Origin: Alphaproteobacteria bacterium HGW-Alphaproteobacteria-18
GTDB lineage: Bacteria; Pseudomonadota; Alphaproteobacteria; Caulobacterales; Hyphomonadaceae
DNA length: 64,000 nucleotides
Reading direction: 5' to 3'
NCBI GenBank assembly: GCA_002841155.1
Contig: PHEH01000012.1
Location: forward strand, 1-64,000
Positions 1-7,029 of the stretch are shown in pieces (position 1 is the first letter of the stretch; every line of letters starts with the position of its first letter). The notes below the pieces were generated by a model. The model was not told the DNA's origin. It did not search any database and saw only the letters and a list, made by a program, of their open reading frames with translations. The position numbers and the translations under genes were made by a program.

Positions 1-207
1 TAGGTCAGCCCCAACCCGCCATCGCCCTCCCCCCCAAGCCTCAACCCAAGCCCCAGCCCCCCCCCACCGGCCGCGCCCCCCGCGCGTTCCGGCCAAACCT
101 GTTGGCCCTTTCCCGATTGGCCCGCAGAGCTGTAATTCTGGCACAAAAGGCCTTGCCTTCAGGCCGCTGATCCGCACAGTTCGCCCAGGGAAACTGGGAG
201 AGTTCGA
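1..207. other. Upstream region of the AbgT gene, no gene seen
   Basis: No convincing coding sequence. The first 90 bases are very C-rich with runs of C. The last 20 bases before the transporter start contain a purine-rich stretch (gggaaactgggagag) that can serve as its ribosome binding site. A promoter is expected here but I cannot place one firmly. Confidence 0.4.
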
Positions 208-1836
208 ATGAGTGTGAACGATACAGCCGCGCCGCAGAAAGGTTTTCTCGGATTTGTGGAGCGAACCGGCAACAAACTGCCGGACCCCGTTTTCCTCTTT
301 TTCTATCTGATCGGCGGCCTCGTCCTCATTTCGATCATCTGCGCAGTTCTCGGCGTGTCCGCGCCCCATCCGACACAGCTGAACCCGGATGGGTCGGAAG
401 TTATCGTTCGCGCCGATAGTCTCCTGTCGGCGGCGAATATCCAGCGCCTCTGGGTCGATATGCCCAAGACCTTCACCCACTTCCACCCGCTCGGCTATGT
501 GCTGATCGTGATGCTCGGCGCCGGTGTGGCCGAACGGTCGGGCCTCTTTGCCAGTGGCATGCGCGCCGCCGTCCGCGGCGCCCCGACCGCGCTTCTGACT
601 CCCGTGGTGGCCCTCATCGCCATGCTGTCGAACCATGCCTCCGATGCCGGCTATGTCGTTCTGATCCCGTTGGCCGCCATCCTCTATGCTGCGGCCGGGC
701 GTCACCCCATCGCGGGCATCGCGGCGGCTTTTGCCGGTGTTTCGGGCGGTTTTTCCGCCAACATCACCCCCGGCCAGCTCGACGCGCTACTCTTTGGCAT
801 TACGCAACAGGCTGTGGATAACTCTGGCCTGGTCGAGGGTCTTCACGTCAATATCGCAGGCAACTGGTTCTTCATTGCTGTCCTGATGGTGATCTATCTG
901 CCGCTGATCTGGTTCGTCACCGACAAGATCGTTGAGCCGCGGCTGGGCAAATGGGTGCCTTCCGAGCAGCAGGCGAAGGATTTCGGTGAGGACGACAAAC
1001 CGCTCGAGCCCGCACAGAAGAAGGGCATCCGCAATGCTGGTCTCGCCAGTCTCGCCGTGATTGGCCTTTGGGTTTTCATGACGTTTGGACCTGGCACGCC
1101 TCTGATCAGCGAAGAGGCCTGCGCGCCGGGAACTATCGAATCGGGTGATTGCTCGGTCCATGCGACCCTCGCGCCGCTTTATCAGTCCCTCGTCGCGGCT
1201 TTTTTCCTTCTGTTCCTGTTTGCCGGCTGGGCCTATGGCGCCGCAGCCGGAACGGTGAAGAACCACCGCGATCTCGTCGCCATGATGGCCGAAGCGATGA
1301 AGGATATGGGCTATTATCTCGTCCTCGCCTTTGCCGCAGCTCATTTCGTGGCGATGTTCGGCTGGTCGAATCTCGGCTTCATCACAGCCGTCCACGGCGC
1401 AAATGCCATCGAATCCAGCGGTCTGCCGCTGCCCGTGGTCCTCGGCCTGATGGTGATCTTTACCGGCGCATTGAACCTCTTCGTCGGCTCGGCCTCAGCC
1501 AAATGGGCGCTCATGGCGCCGGTTCTCGTACCGATGCTGATGCTGCTGGGCGTTTCCCCGGAAGGGGCCACCGCCGCTTACCGCGTCGGAGATGGGGCCA
1601 CCAACATCATCACCCCGCTCATGGTCTATTTCCCGCTGATCCTGATCTTCGCCCAGCGTTGGCAGAAGGATTTCGGGCTCGGCAGCCTGACGGCGCTGAT
1701 GCTGCCCTATTCTGTCTGGCTGCTGATCACCGGCGTGGTGCTCACCGTCGGCTGGTTCTATCTCGGCATCGATCTGGGCCCCGGCGCGCCCATCGCGTTC
1801 CAGATGCCGGCCGCGCCGGCGATCATCACTCCATAG
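208..1836 (+). CDS. AbgT-family transporter
   Basis: A 542-residue polytopic inner-membrane protein with about twelve hydrophobic segments, the usual size for the AbgT family. Family landmarks are the NHASDAGYV stretch near residue 141 and the VGDGATNIITPLM stretch near residue 457, which lies in a re-entrant transport region. Characterised members import p-aminobenzoyl-glutamate, a folate breakdown product, or export sulfonamides by proton antiport; the sequence does not show which applies here. The N-terminus is cytoplasmic and short. The gene stands alone and ends at a strong hairpin shared with the convergent mlaC. The folate operon 2 kb downstream makes a folate-salvage role attractive, but that is inference. 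Confidence 0.9.
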   Translation: MSVNDTAAPQKGFLGFVERTGNKLPDPVFLFFYLIGGLVLISIICAVLGVSAPHPTQLNPDGSEVIVRADSLLSAANIQRLWVDMPKTFTHFHPLGYVLIVMLGAGVAERSGLFASGMRAAVRGAPTALLTPVVALIAMLSNHASDAGYVVLIPLAAILYAAAGRHPIAGIAAAFAGVSGGFSANITPGQLDALLFGITQQAVDNSGLVEGLHVNIAGNWFFIAVLMVIYLPLIWFVTDKIVEPRLGKWVPSEQQAKDFGEDDKPLEPAQKKGIRNAGLASLAVIGLWVFMTFGPGTPLISEEACAPGTIESGDCSVHATLAPLYQSLVAAFFLLFLFAGWAYGAAAGTVKNHRDLVAMMAEAMKDMGYYLVLAFAAAHFVAMFGWSNLGFITAVHGANAIESSGLPLPVVLGLMVIFTGALNLFVGSASAKWALMAPVLVPMLMLLGVSPEGATAAYRVGDGATNIITPLMVYFPLILIFAQRWQKDFGLGSLTALMLPYSVWLLITGVVLTVGWFYLGIDLGPGAPIAFQMPAAPAIITP

Positions 1837-1862
1837 GCTTGGAAACGCCTTCGCCCGAATGA

Positions 1863-1891
1863 AAACGCCCTGACCATCGGTCAGGGCGTTT
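1863..1891. terminator. Bidirectional terminator hairpin
   Basis: Perfect 13-base inverted repeat AAACGCCCTGACC with loop ATC, between the converging transporter gene and mlaC. The arm ends give an A/T-rich tract on either strand, as expected of a terminator working in both directions. Confidence 0.85.
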
Positions 1892-1917
1892 CTGTTGTCC
1901 GGGGCAGGATCAGAAGA

Positions 1918-2544
1918 TCAGCTGCGCTTGCGGGATTTCATGTCAGCGGTCATCGAATCGATCTTACGGATCAGTACGTCTGCCGAACCATTATTCTGGT
2001 CCAGCAGGGCTATGAACTGCGCGCGTTGTTCGATGGCGAGCCAGATAAGGTTGCCATCCAGATTCAGGGCCACATCGACAACCTGATAGCTGCCCTCCTT
2101 GCCCTGAACGCGCCAACGTACGTCCATATCCTTGCCGTCACGGCGCTTGATCACCGTATTGACGATCGAATCGGTCGCCGAGCGGTCCACCGAGTTGCGG
2201 ACAGTCACTGCTTCGCCGCGATAGGCATCCAGCTCGTTTTCGTAAACGGCCATTGCATAGTTTCGGAAAGCAGTGCGGTAGCGGGTGAGGTCAGCTTCGC
2301 TGAAGCGGCGGCTGTATTTGCCGATAACGAAGTTGGAAATGGCATCGAAGTCGGCGAACTGGTCCATATACTCGCTGAACTTTGCCGTCCGCTCCTTGGC
2401 GCTTAGGGTCGGGCTGTTCAACGTTGCAAGGACTTCATTGGCGTTCTTTTCGACATAAGCCTCAGTTTTGGCGTCGGCAAAGGCGGGGAGGGCGCTGACC
2501 GACAATGTGGCGGCCATGATGGCCGGGAGGATGAAACGCTTCAC
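1918..2544 (-). CDS. mlaC: MlaC-type periplasmic phospholipid-binding protein
   Basis: A 208-residue protein with a clear Sec signal peptide (hydrophobic core in residues 4-20, cleavage expected after the PAFA motif near residue 23). The rest is a mostly helical MlaC/Ttg2D-type domain, with the FxxYMxxFADFDAISNFVIGKYSR pattern near residues 57-82. MlaC shuttles phospholipids between the outer-membrane MlaA complex and the inner-membrane MlaFEDB transporter. It lies 32 bases downstream of mlaA on the same strand, so the two are very likely co-transcribed. The MlaFED genes are not in this window. The assignment rests on family pattern plus the mlaA neighbour. Confidence 0.88.
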   Translation of the reverse strand: MKRFILPAIMAATLSVSALPAFADAKTEAYVEKNANEVLATLNSPTLSAKERTAKFSEYMDQFADFDAISNFVIGKYSRRFSEADLTRYRTAFRNYAMAVYENELDAYRGEAVTVRNSVDRSATDSIVNTVIKRRDGKDMDVRWRVQGKEGSYQVVDVALNLDGNLIWLAIEQRAQFIALLDQNNGSADVLIRKIDSMTADMKSRKRS

Positions 2545-2576
2545 GGTGTTACTCCTTCTCCAGGGGGATCCAGGAC

Positions 2577-3353
2577 TTACTCTTCAAACTCGTCGAATTC
2601 ATCGAAGTCGTCGAAATCAGGGAGATCATCATAGGCGGTCTCTTCATTGACCCTCCCATTAAGGATTTCAGCCTGACGCGAAGATGAATAAATCCGTCTA
2701 AGGGCAATATAGGGTTCGGGTTGGGCATTGAGGGTGTTGATCTGGTCTTCCAGGCGCACGCGGGCGTTGAAGGCTCCGGCGATGCCAAGACCTGCTCGAA
2801 TGGCGAGGTCGGTATCGTCGTCATTATCGAGTTGAACCCATGTCATTGGATTTATCGCCCGGTCGACCCCAATGCCCGCAAGATCGCGCGGCGTTGTTGC
2901 CCCGATGACCGGGAGAACCAGATATGGGCCGCTTTCGACGCCCCATACGGCGAGAGTCTGGCCAAAATCCTCCTGATGGCGATCCAGCCCGGCGAGCGAT
3001 GCTGCGTCCCACAGTCCAAGAATTCCAACAGTTGTGTTTATGCCAAACCGCGCAAAGGTCGTTCCGGCGCGCTTGGGCTCTCCCTGAAGGACATCGTTTG
3101 CGAAAATGACGGGCGCGCGAAGATTCCGAAGGAAATCGGTAAAACGATCACGGGCATATTCGGGGGTCACGGTCTTGTAAGCCGTGGCCGCCGGTTCAAG
3201 GGCGTACTTGTCCAGACCATTGTTGAAGGCAAACATCTGGCGATTGAAGCCTTCATAGGGGTCGGCAATATCAGAGGAACCCGCAGCGGGTGTCGACGCG
3301 CAGGCTGTGAGCGCAACCGCAAGCAGCGCGGCACCGGGGAGGGCGGTTTTCAT
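2577..3353 (-). CDS. mlaA: MlaA-family outer-membrane lipoprotein
   Basis: A 258-residue lipoprotein with lipobox ALTAC, making Cys18 the lipidated residue. The MlaA (VacJ) signature DPYEGFNRQMFAFN sits at residues 31-44 and the domain fills the rest of the mature protein. MlaA removes mislocalised phospholipids from the outer leaflet of the outer membrane and passes them to MlaC, encoded just downstream. Oddity: the last 20 or so residues form an almost purely Asp/Glu/Phe tail (DFDDFDEFDEFEE), a low-complexity acidic extension I do not associate with E. coli MlaA. Two direct 20-base repeats lie upstream and may control it. Confidence 0.92.
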   Translation of the reverse strand: MKTALPGAALLAVALTACASTPAAGSSDIADPYEGFNRQMFAFNNGLDKYALEPAATAYKTVTPEYARDRFTDFLRNLRAPVIFANDVLQGEPKRAGTTFARFGINTTVGILGLWDAASLAGLDRHQEDFGQTLAVWGVESGPYLVLPVIGATTPRDLAGIGVDRAINPMTWVQLDNDDDTDLAIRAGLGIAGAFNARVRLEDQINTLNAQPEPYIALRRIYSSSRQAEILNGRVNEETAYDDLPDFDDFDEFDEFEE

Positions 3354-3406
3354 ACAGTCAGTTTTCCTAAAGGACGGCGGACGGTGTATTTCAGCTTCTG
3401 GGAGGG

Positions 3407-3470
3407 GTAAGTCATCGGCTGTTGACCTTCCTCTTGCGGCCAGAATTGAAGTAAGTCAACGGTTGATGAC
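3407..3470. repeat. Pair of 20-base direct repeats upstream of mlaA
   Basis: GTAAGTCATCGGCTGTTGAC at 3407-3426 and GTAAGTCAACGGTTGATGAC at 3451-3470 agree at 17 of 20 positions. They are 44 bases apart, about four helical turns, so the copies lie on the same DNA face. Each copy is also roughly a GTCA...TGAC inverted repeat. They lie 50-120 bases upstream of the mlaA start, consistent with tandem regulator sites. I do not recognise the regulator. Confidence 0.5.
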
Positions 3471-3586
3471 AAGCCTGGTTTGTATCGACGAAGGGAAGAT
3501 GGCATGTGGTTTTCCTGCTTCAACCTGTCGCCCCGACATTTGATCCAGAGCGTGTCTTTCCTGCCATATTGATCAGTATTGATAAC

Positions 3587-3607
3587 GAACCTGTTTAGAT
3601 CAGGTTC
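3587..3607. promoter_or_regulatory. 7-base inverted repeat upstream of the ArsR-methyltransferase gene
   Basis: GAACCTG-7-CAGGTTC is a perfect inverted repeat 12 bases before the larger operator-like palindrome. It could be a second operator or a small hairpin. No function can be assigned. Confidence 0.35.
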
Positions 3608-3618
3608 CTGACATGGAT

Positions 3619-3654
3619 TGCAAATCATATAAAAGTTCGTTTATATGATTTGCA
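3619..3654. promoter_or_regulatory. Operator-like 15-base perfect inverted repeat over the start of the methionine operon
   Basis: Left arm TGCAAATCATATAAA (3619-3633), 6-base spacer AGTTCG, right arm TTTATATGATTTGCA (3640-3654), with no mismatch. The core ATATAAA...TTTATAT resembles the A/T-rich sites of ArsR-family regulators of methionine and S-adenosylhomocysteine recycling (SahR type). The right arm contains the first ATG of the regulator gene (3645), so binding should block expression. The most economical reading is autoregulation of the operon by its first gene product. Confidence 0.7.
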
Positions 3655-4631
3655 TGAGCGAACATTTTGATGGTCTTCTTGAGCGGCTGAGGGCTGCGGG
3701 TGAGCCTACGCGGCTGCGCCTGCTGGCCCTTCTGCGCCATCAGGATCTGTCGGTCGGTGAACTGGTGCAGGTGCTGGAACAGAGCCAGCCGCGCCTGTCA
3801 CATCACCTCAAGGCCCTGTCGGAAGCAGGCCTTGCCGAGCGTTTGCCGGAAGGCGCGTTCGTTTTTTACCGCGCAGCCAGAAGCGGCCCCGGCAAGGAAC
3901 TGCTCGATACGCTGTTCAGGGCGCTCGGCCCGGCTGTCCCCGAATTCGAGACAGACCTGGAGCGCCTGCGGTCCGTCATGGCCGGGCGGGCGGCCTCGGC
4001 TGCAGCCTATTTCTCCAGCATTGCCGAGACCTGGGACGCCGTCCGCGCGTTGCATTATCCCAATGAGGCCATCGAGCGCGCACTGCTCGAACTTGCCGGG
4101 CCGGGGCCCTTCCGGCGGTTGATAGATTTCGGCACCGGCACCGGCCGGATGCTGGCCCTGTTTGCGCCTTTTGCGGCGGAAGCGGAGGGCATTGATTTCA
4201 GTCACAGGATGCTGACCGTGGCGCGGGCGAATCTCGACAGCGCGAACGCCCGCAATGCCCGTGTGCGGTTTGGCAATGTCACGGCGGTGCCGTTTGCCGA
4301 TGCCAGCGCGGATCTGGTGATCATCCATCAGGTGCTGCACTTCCTCGACGCGCCGGCTGACGCCATAGCCGAGGCGGGCCGCGTGCTCGCCCCGGGCGGG
4401 CGACTTCTGGTGATTGATTTTGCCCCGCATGATCTGGAATTCCTGCGCGCCGAACATGGCCACCACCGCCTGGGTGTGCGCCATGACGCGCTGGCCAACT
4501 GGTCAGGACAGGCCGGCCTCAACCTGGAGGCGCCTTTGAGCTTTGCGCCGCCGGAAAACAGCGCGCCGGGCCTGACCGTCAAAATCTGGCGCGCCTCAAA
4601 GGCCGCCGCTATTCGGGAGAAAGCCGCGTGA
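3645..4631 (+). CDS. ArsR-family regulator fused to a SAM-dependent methyltransferase
   Basis: A 328-residue two-domain protein. Residues 20-90 are an ArsR winged helix (PTRLRLLALL ... QSQPRLSHHLKALSEAGL, recognition helix). From about residue 155 there is a class I methyltransferase with the SAM glycine motif DFGTGTG near 158-165, followed by an IIHQVLHFLDAP acidic-loop region. No metal-binding cysteine cluster is visible, so the signal is probably SAM or S-adenosylhomocysteine bound by the second domain rather than a metal. It is the first gene of the methionine operon and overlaps metF by 4 bases. The start is uncertain: ATG at 3645 lies inside the palindrome, a second ATG is at 3654, and neither has a good ribosome binding site. 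Confidence 0.88.
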   Translation: MICMSEHFDGLLERLRAAGEPTRLRLLALLRHQDLSVGELVQVLEQSQPRLSHHLKALSEAGLAERLPEGAFVFYRAARSGPGKELLDTLFRALGPAVPEFETDLERLRSVMAGRAASAAAYFSSIAETWDAVRALHYPNEAIERALLELAGPGPFRRLIDFGTGTGRMLALFAPFAAEAEGIDFSHRMLTVARANLDSANARNARVRFGNVTAVPFADASADLVIIHQVLHFLDAPADAIAEAGRVLAPGGRLLVIDFAPHDLEFLRAEHGHHRLGVRHDALANWSGQAGLNLEAPLSFAPPENSAPGLTVKIWRASKAAAIREKAA

Positions 4632-5542
4632 ACCGTCCGGCCATCCAGTCACAAACCGCCAGAGACCCGGTCCGGGTTTCGTTCGAGTTCTTTCCGCCCA
4701 AATCCGAGGCGATGAATGCACGTTTGTGGGAGACGGTTCAGCGTCTTGAGCCGATGAGCCCGGCCTTTGTCTCGGTGACCTATGGCGCGGGCGGCTCCAC
4801 GCGGGAGCGCACGCATGACACCGTGCGCCGCATCGCCACGGAAACCGCGCTGCGCCCGGCCGCGCACCTGACCTGCGTGTCCGCCACGAAGGAAGAAGTG
4901 CTCGCCGTTGCCGAGGAATACTGGCAGGCGGGCGTGAAGCATATCGTGGCGCTCCGCGGCGATCCGCCCGCCGGCATGGGCGCAAAGTTTGAAGCCCATC
5001 CTGGCGGGTTTGCCGATTCGGTTGATCTCATCCGTGGGCTGAGGGAGCACCGGCCGGAGCTGGGTAAATGTTTCGAGATTTCGGTCTCCTGCTATCCCGA
5101 ACTGCATCCGGAAAGCCGAGGCTGGGATGCCGAGATCGCCTTTCTGAAGGCCAAGCAGGACGCGGGCGCTGACCGGGCCATCACGCAGTTCTTTTTCGAG
5201 CCCGACACCTATCTCGCTTTCCTCGACAAGGCGCGGGCCGGGGGCGTGACCATGCCGATCGTGCCGGGGATCATGCTGCAACCAAATTTCAATGGCCTGA
5301 AACGTATTGCCGGTCTCTGCGGATCGTCGATCCCGGCCTGGCTGCATACCCTCTATGACGGTCTCGATGAGGACGAGGAAACCCGTGACCTCGTGACTGC
5401 GAATGTTGCCGCCGACCTCTGCCGGAAACTCCAGGCAGAGGGCGTTCAGGATTTCCATTTCTACACGCTCAATCGCGCGGGCCTCGCGCTCTCCACCTGC
5501 CGCCTTCTTGGCATCACTCCCCAGTCCGCAAAGGCCGCCTGA
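4628..5542 (+). CDS. metF: 5,10-methylenetetrahydrofolate reductase
   Basis: A 304-residue protein, normal size for bacterial MetF. It begins with the family motif RVSFEFFPPKSE near residue 15 (the Glu is the catalytic acid), followed by VSVTYGAGGSTRERT and VALRGDPP, all typical of the FAD-binding TIM barrel. It reduces methylene-THF to methyl-THF, the methyl donor used by MetH encoded directly downstream. The GTG start overlaps the preceding gene by 4 bases (GTGA), and the next start lies 3 bases after its stop, so translation is probably coupled throughout. Confidence 0.96.
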   Translation: MNRPAIQSQTARDPVRVSFEFFPPKSEAMNARLWETVQRLEPMSPAFVSVTYGAGGSTRERTHDTVRRIATETALRPAAHLTCVSATKEEVLAVAEEYWQAGVKHIVALRGDPPAGMGAKFEAHPGGFADSVDLIRGLREHRPELGKCFEISVSCYPELHPESRGWDAEIAFLKAKQDAGADRAITQFFFEPDTYLAFLDKARAGGVTMPIVPGIMLQPNFNGLKRIAGLCGSSIPAWLHTLYDGLDEDEETRDLVTANVAADLCRKLQAEGVQDFHFYTLNRAGLALSTCRLLGITPQSAKAA

Positions 5543-5545
5543 GCC

Positions 5546-6604
5546 ATGACCAGCAAAGACCGTTTCAAGGCCCTTGAGCAACTCGCCACCCAGCGCATCC
5601 TCGTGCTCGATGGGGCGATGGGCACGCAAATCCAGAACTACAAGCTGACCGAGGAAGATTTTCGTGGCAGCCGGTTTGCCGATTGGGAAATCCCGCTGAA
5701 GGGCAATAATGACCTTCTCAATCTCACCCGTCCCGATGTGATCGGTGAAATTCACCGCAAATATATTGATGCGGGGGCGGACTTTGTGGAGACGAACACT
5801 TTCTCTGCAACGACCATCGCCATGGCCGATTACAAGATGGAGGCGATCGCTGCCGAAATCGCCCGGGAAGGCGCGCGGATTGCCCGCGAGGTGGCCGACA
5901 AGGCCGAAGCTGAGCTTGGGCGGCCGGTCGGCGTGATGGGGGCCATTGGCCCGACGAACAAGACCCTGTCGCTGAGCCCGAACGTCAACGATCCGGGTTA
6001 TCGGGACGTCACCTTTGATCAGGTGCGCGAAGCCTATTACGAGCAGGCCGAAGCGATGGCGCCGTTCATCGATGTGTTCCTGATCGAGACGGTGTTCGAT
6101 ACGCTGAACGCCAAGGCCGCGATCAAGGCGCTGCTTGACCTGCGCCAGGACAAGGGGATCGATCTGCCGATCATCATTTCCGGGACGATTACGGACGCCT
6201 CCGGCCGAACCCTCAGTGGACAGACGGCCGAAGCCTTCTGGAACTCGGTGCGTCACGCCAAACCCTGGGCCATCGGCCTCAACTGCGCGCTGGGCGCCGA
6301 TCTGATGCGCCAGCATGTCGCGTCAATTTCGCGTGTGGCCGATACGCGCGTCATTGCCTATCCCAATGCGGGCCTGCCCAACGCTTTTGGCGAGTATGAC
6401 GAGACGCCGGATCAGACCGCCGCGCATCTGAAAGAATGGGCGCAAAGTGGCCTGGTGAACGTTCTCGGCGGATGCTGTGGCACCTCGCCGGGGCATATTG
6501 CGGCGATTGCGCAGGCGGTGAAATCTTCGGCGCCGCGCCAAGTGCCGGAGTTGACGCGCGCCATGCGGCTCTCGGGGCTTGAGCCGTTTACGGTGGCGTC
6601 GTGA
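5546..6604 (+). CDS. metH: Methionine synthase, homocysteine-binding half
   Basis: A 352-residue protein equal to only the first domain of cobalamin-dependent methionine synthase. It opens with [18 protein letters not shown], the MetH N-terminus. The three zinc ligands that activate homocysteine are present as Cys247 (LNCALG) and Cys310-Cys311 (GGCCGTSP), the same numbers as in E. coli MetH. The remaining domains are encoded by the gene at 7026. The protein must therefore work as a two-subunit enzyme. It overlaps the following small gene by 4 bases (GTGA). Confidence 0.95.
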   Translation: MTSKDRFKALEQLATQRILVLDGAMGTQIQNYKLTEEDFRGSRFADWEIPLKGNNDLLNLTRPDVIGEIHRKYIDAGADFVETNTFSATTIAMADYKMEAIAAEIAREGARIAREVADKAEAELGRPVGVMGAIGPTNKTLSLSPNVNDPGYRDVTFDQVREAYYEQAEAMAPFIDVFLIETVFDTLNAKAAIKALLDLRQDKGIDLPIIISGTITDASGRTLSGQTAEAFWNSVRHAKPWAIGLNCALGADLMRQHVASISRVADTRVIAYPNAGLPNAFGEYDETPDQTAAHLKEWAQSGLVNVLGGCCGTSPGHIAAIAQAVKSSAPRQVPELTRAMRLSGLEPFTVAS

Positions 6605-7029
6605 CGCAAGCAGATGTGCGGGTCGGAGATCTCTTCATCTTCTACGGCCTCCTGAAACAGGGCGCCGCAGGGGCGCCCAATGAGTTGGGGTTAGATGTGG
6701 CCGGGGAGTTCCTCGGGTCATGCCGCTTCCGTGGGCGGATGTTTGATCTTGGCGGCTTTCCCGGCGTGGTGGCGGGCGATACGCTCTGCCATGGCGTGCG
6801 CTGGCGCCTGAAGAATGCGGGCATCATTCCCGCCATGGACGAATTTGAAGACGTGACGGATGACCCCGCCACATCGCTTTACCTGCGCGTGCGTGTGCCT
6901 GTCCTCGATGAATCGGGCACTGAAACCGGCGAGCAGGCTTGGATCTATATCTATAATCAGAAGACGGACGGTTTTGACATCCTCCCGGATGGCAACTGGC
7001 CGCTCGACCGCGGAAGGTCGCGAAAATGA
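6601..7029 (+). CDS. Gamma-glutamylcyclotransferase-like (AIG2/GGCT fold) protein
   Basis: A 142-residue protein placed exactly between the two halves of methionine synthase. It has the GGCT-fold pattern: an [11 protein letters not shown] opening near residue 12 (the YGxL loop of the family), then AMDEFEDV near residue 78, where the family carries its catalytic Glu, followed by [15 protein letters not shown]. Known members cleave gamma-glutamyl bonds with cyclisation to 5-oxoproline; the substrate here is unknown. The GTG start overlaps the upstream stop and its own stop overlaps the downstream ATG (ATGA), so it is translationally locked into the operon. Confidence 0.75.
   Translation: MTQADVRVGDLFIFYGLLKQGAAGAPNELGLDVAGEFLGSCRFRGRMFDLGGFPGVVAGDTLCHGVRWRLKNAGIIPAMDEFEDVTDDPATSLYLRVRVPVLDESGTETGEQAWIYIYNQKTDGFDILPDGNWPLDRGRSRK

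Noticed and set aside
141-158. Sigma-54-like promoter TGGCAC...TTGCC before the AbgT gene
   Set aside because: The distance between the GG and GC elements is 3 bases too long for a -24/-12 promoter.
4649-6316. 555-residue reading on the minus strand opposite metF and metH
   Set aside because: It mirrors two certain genes and its composition (His, Arg, Gly-rich, no motif) is that of an antisense shadow caused by GC-rich third positions.
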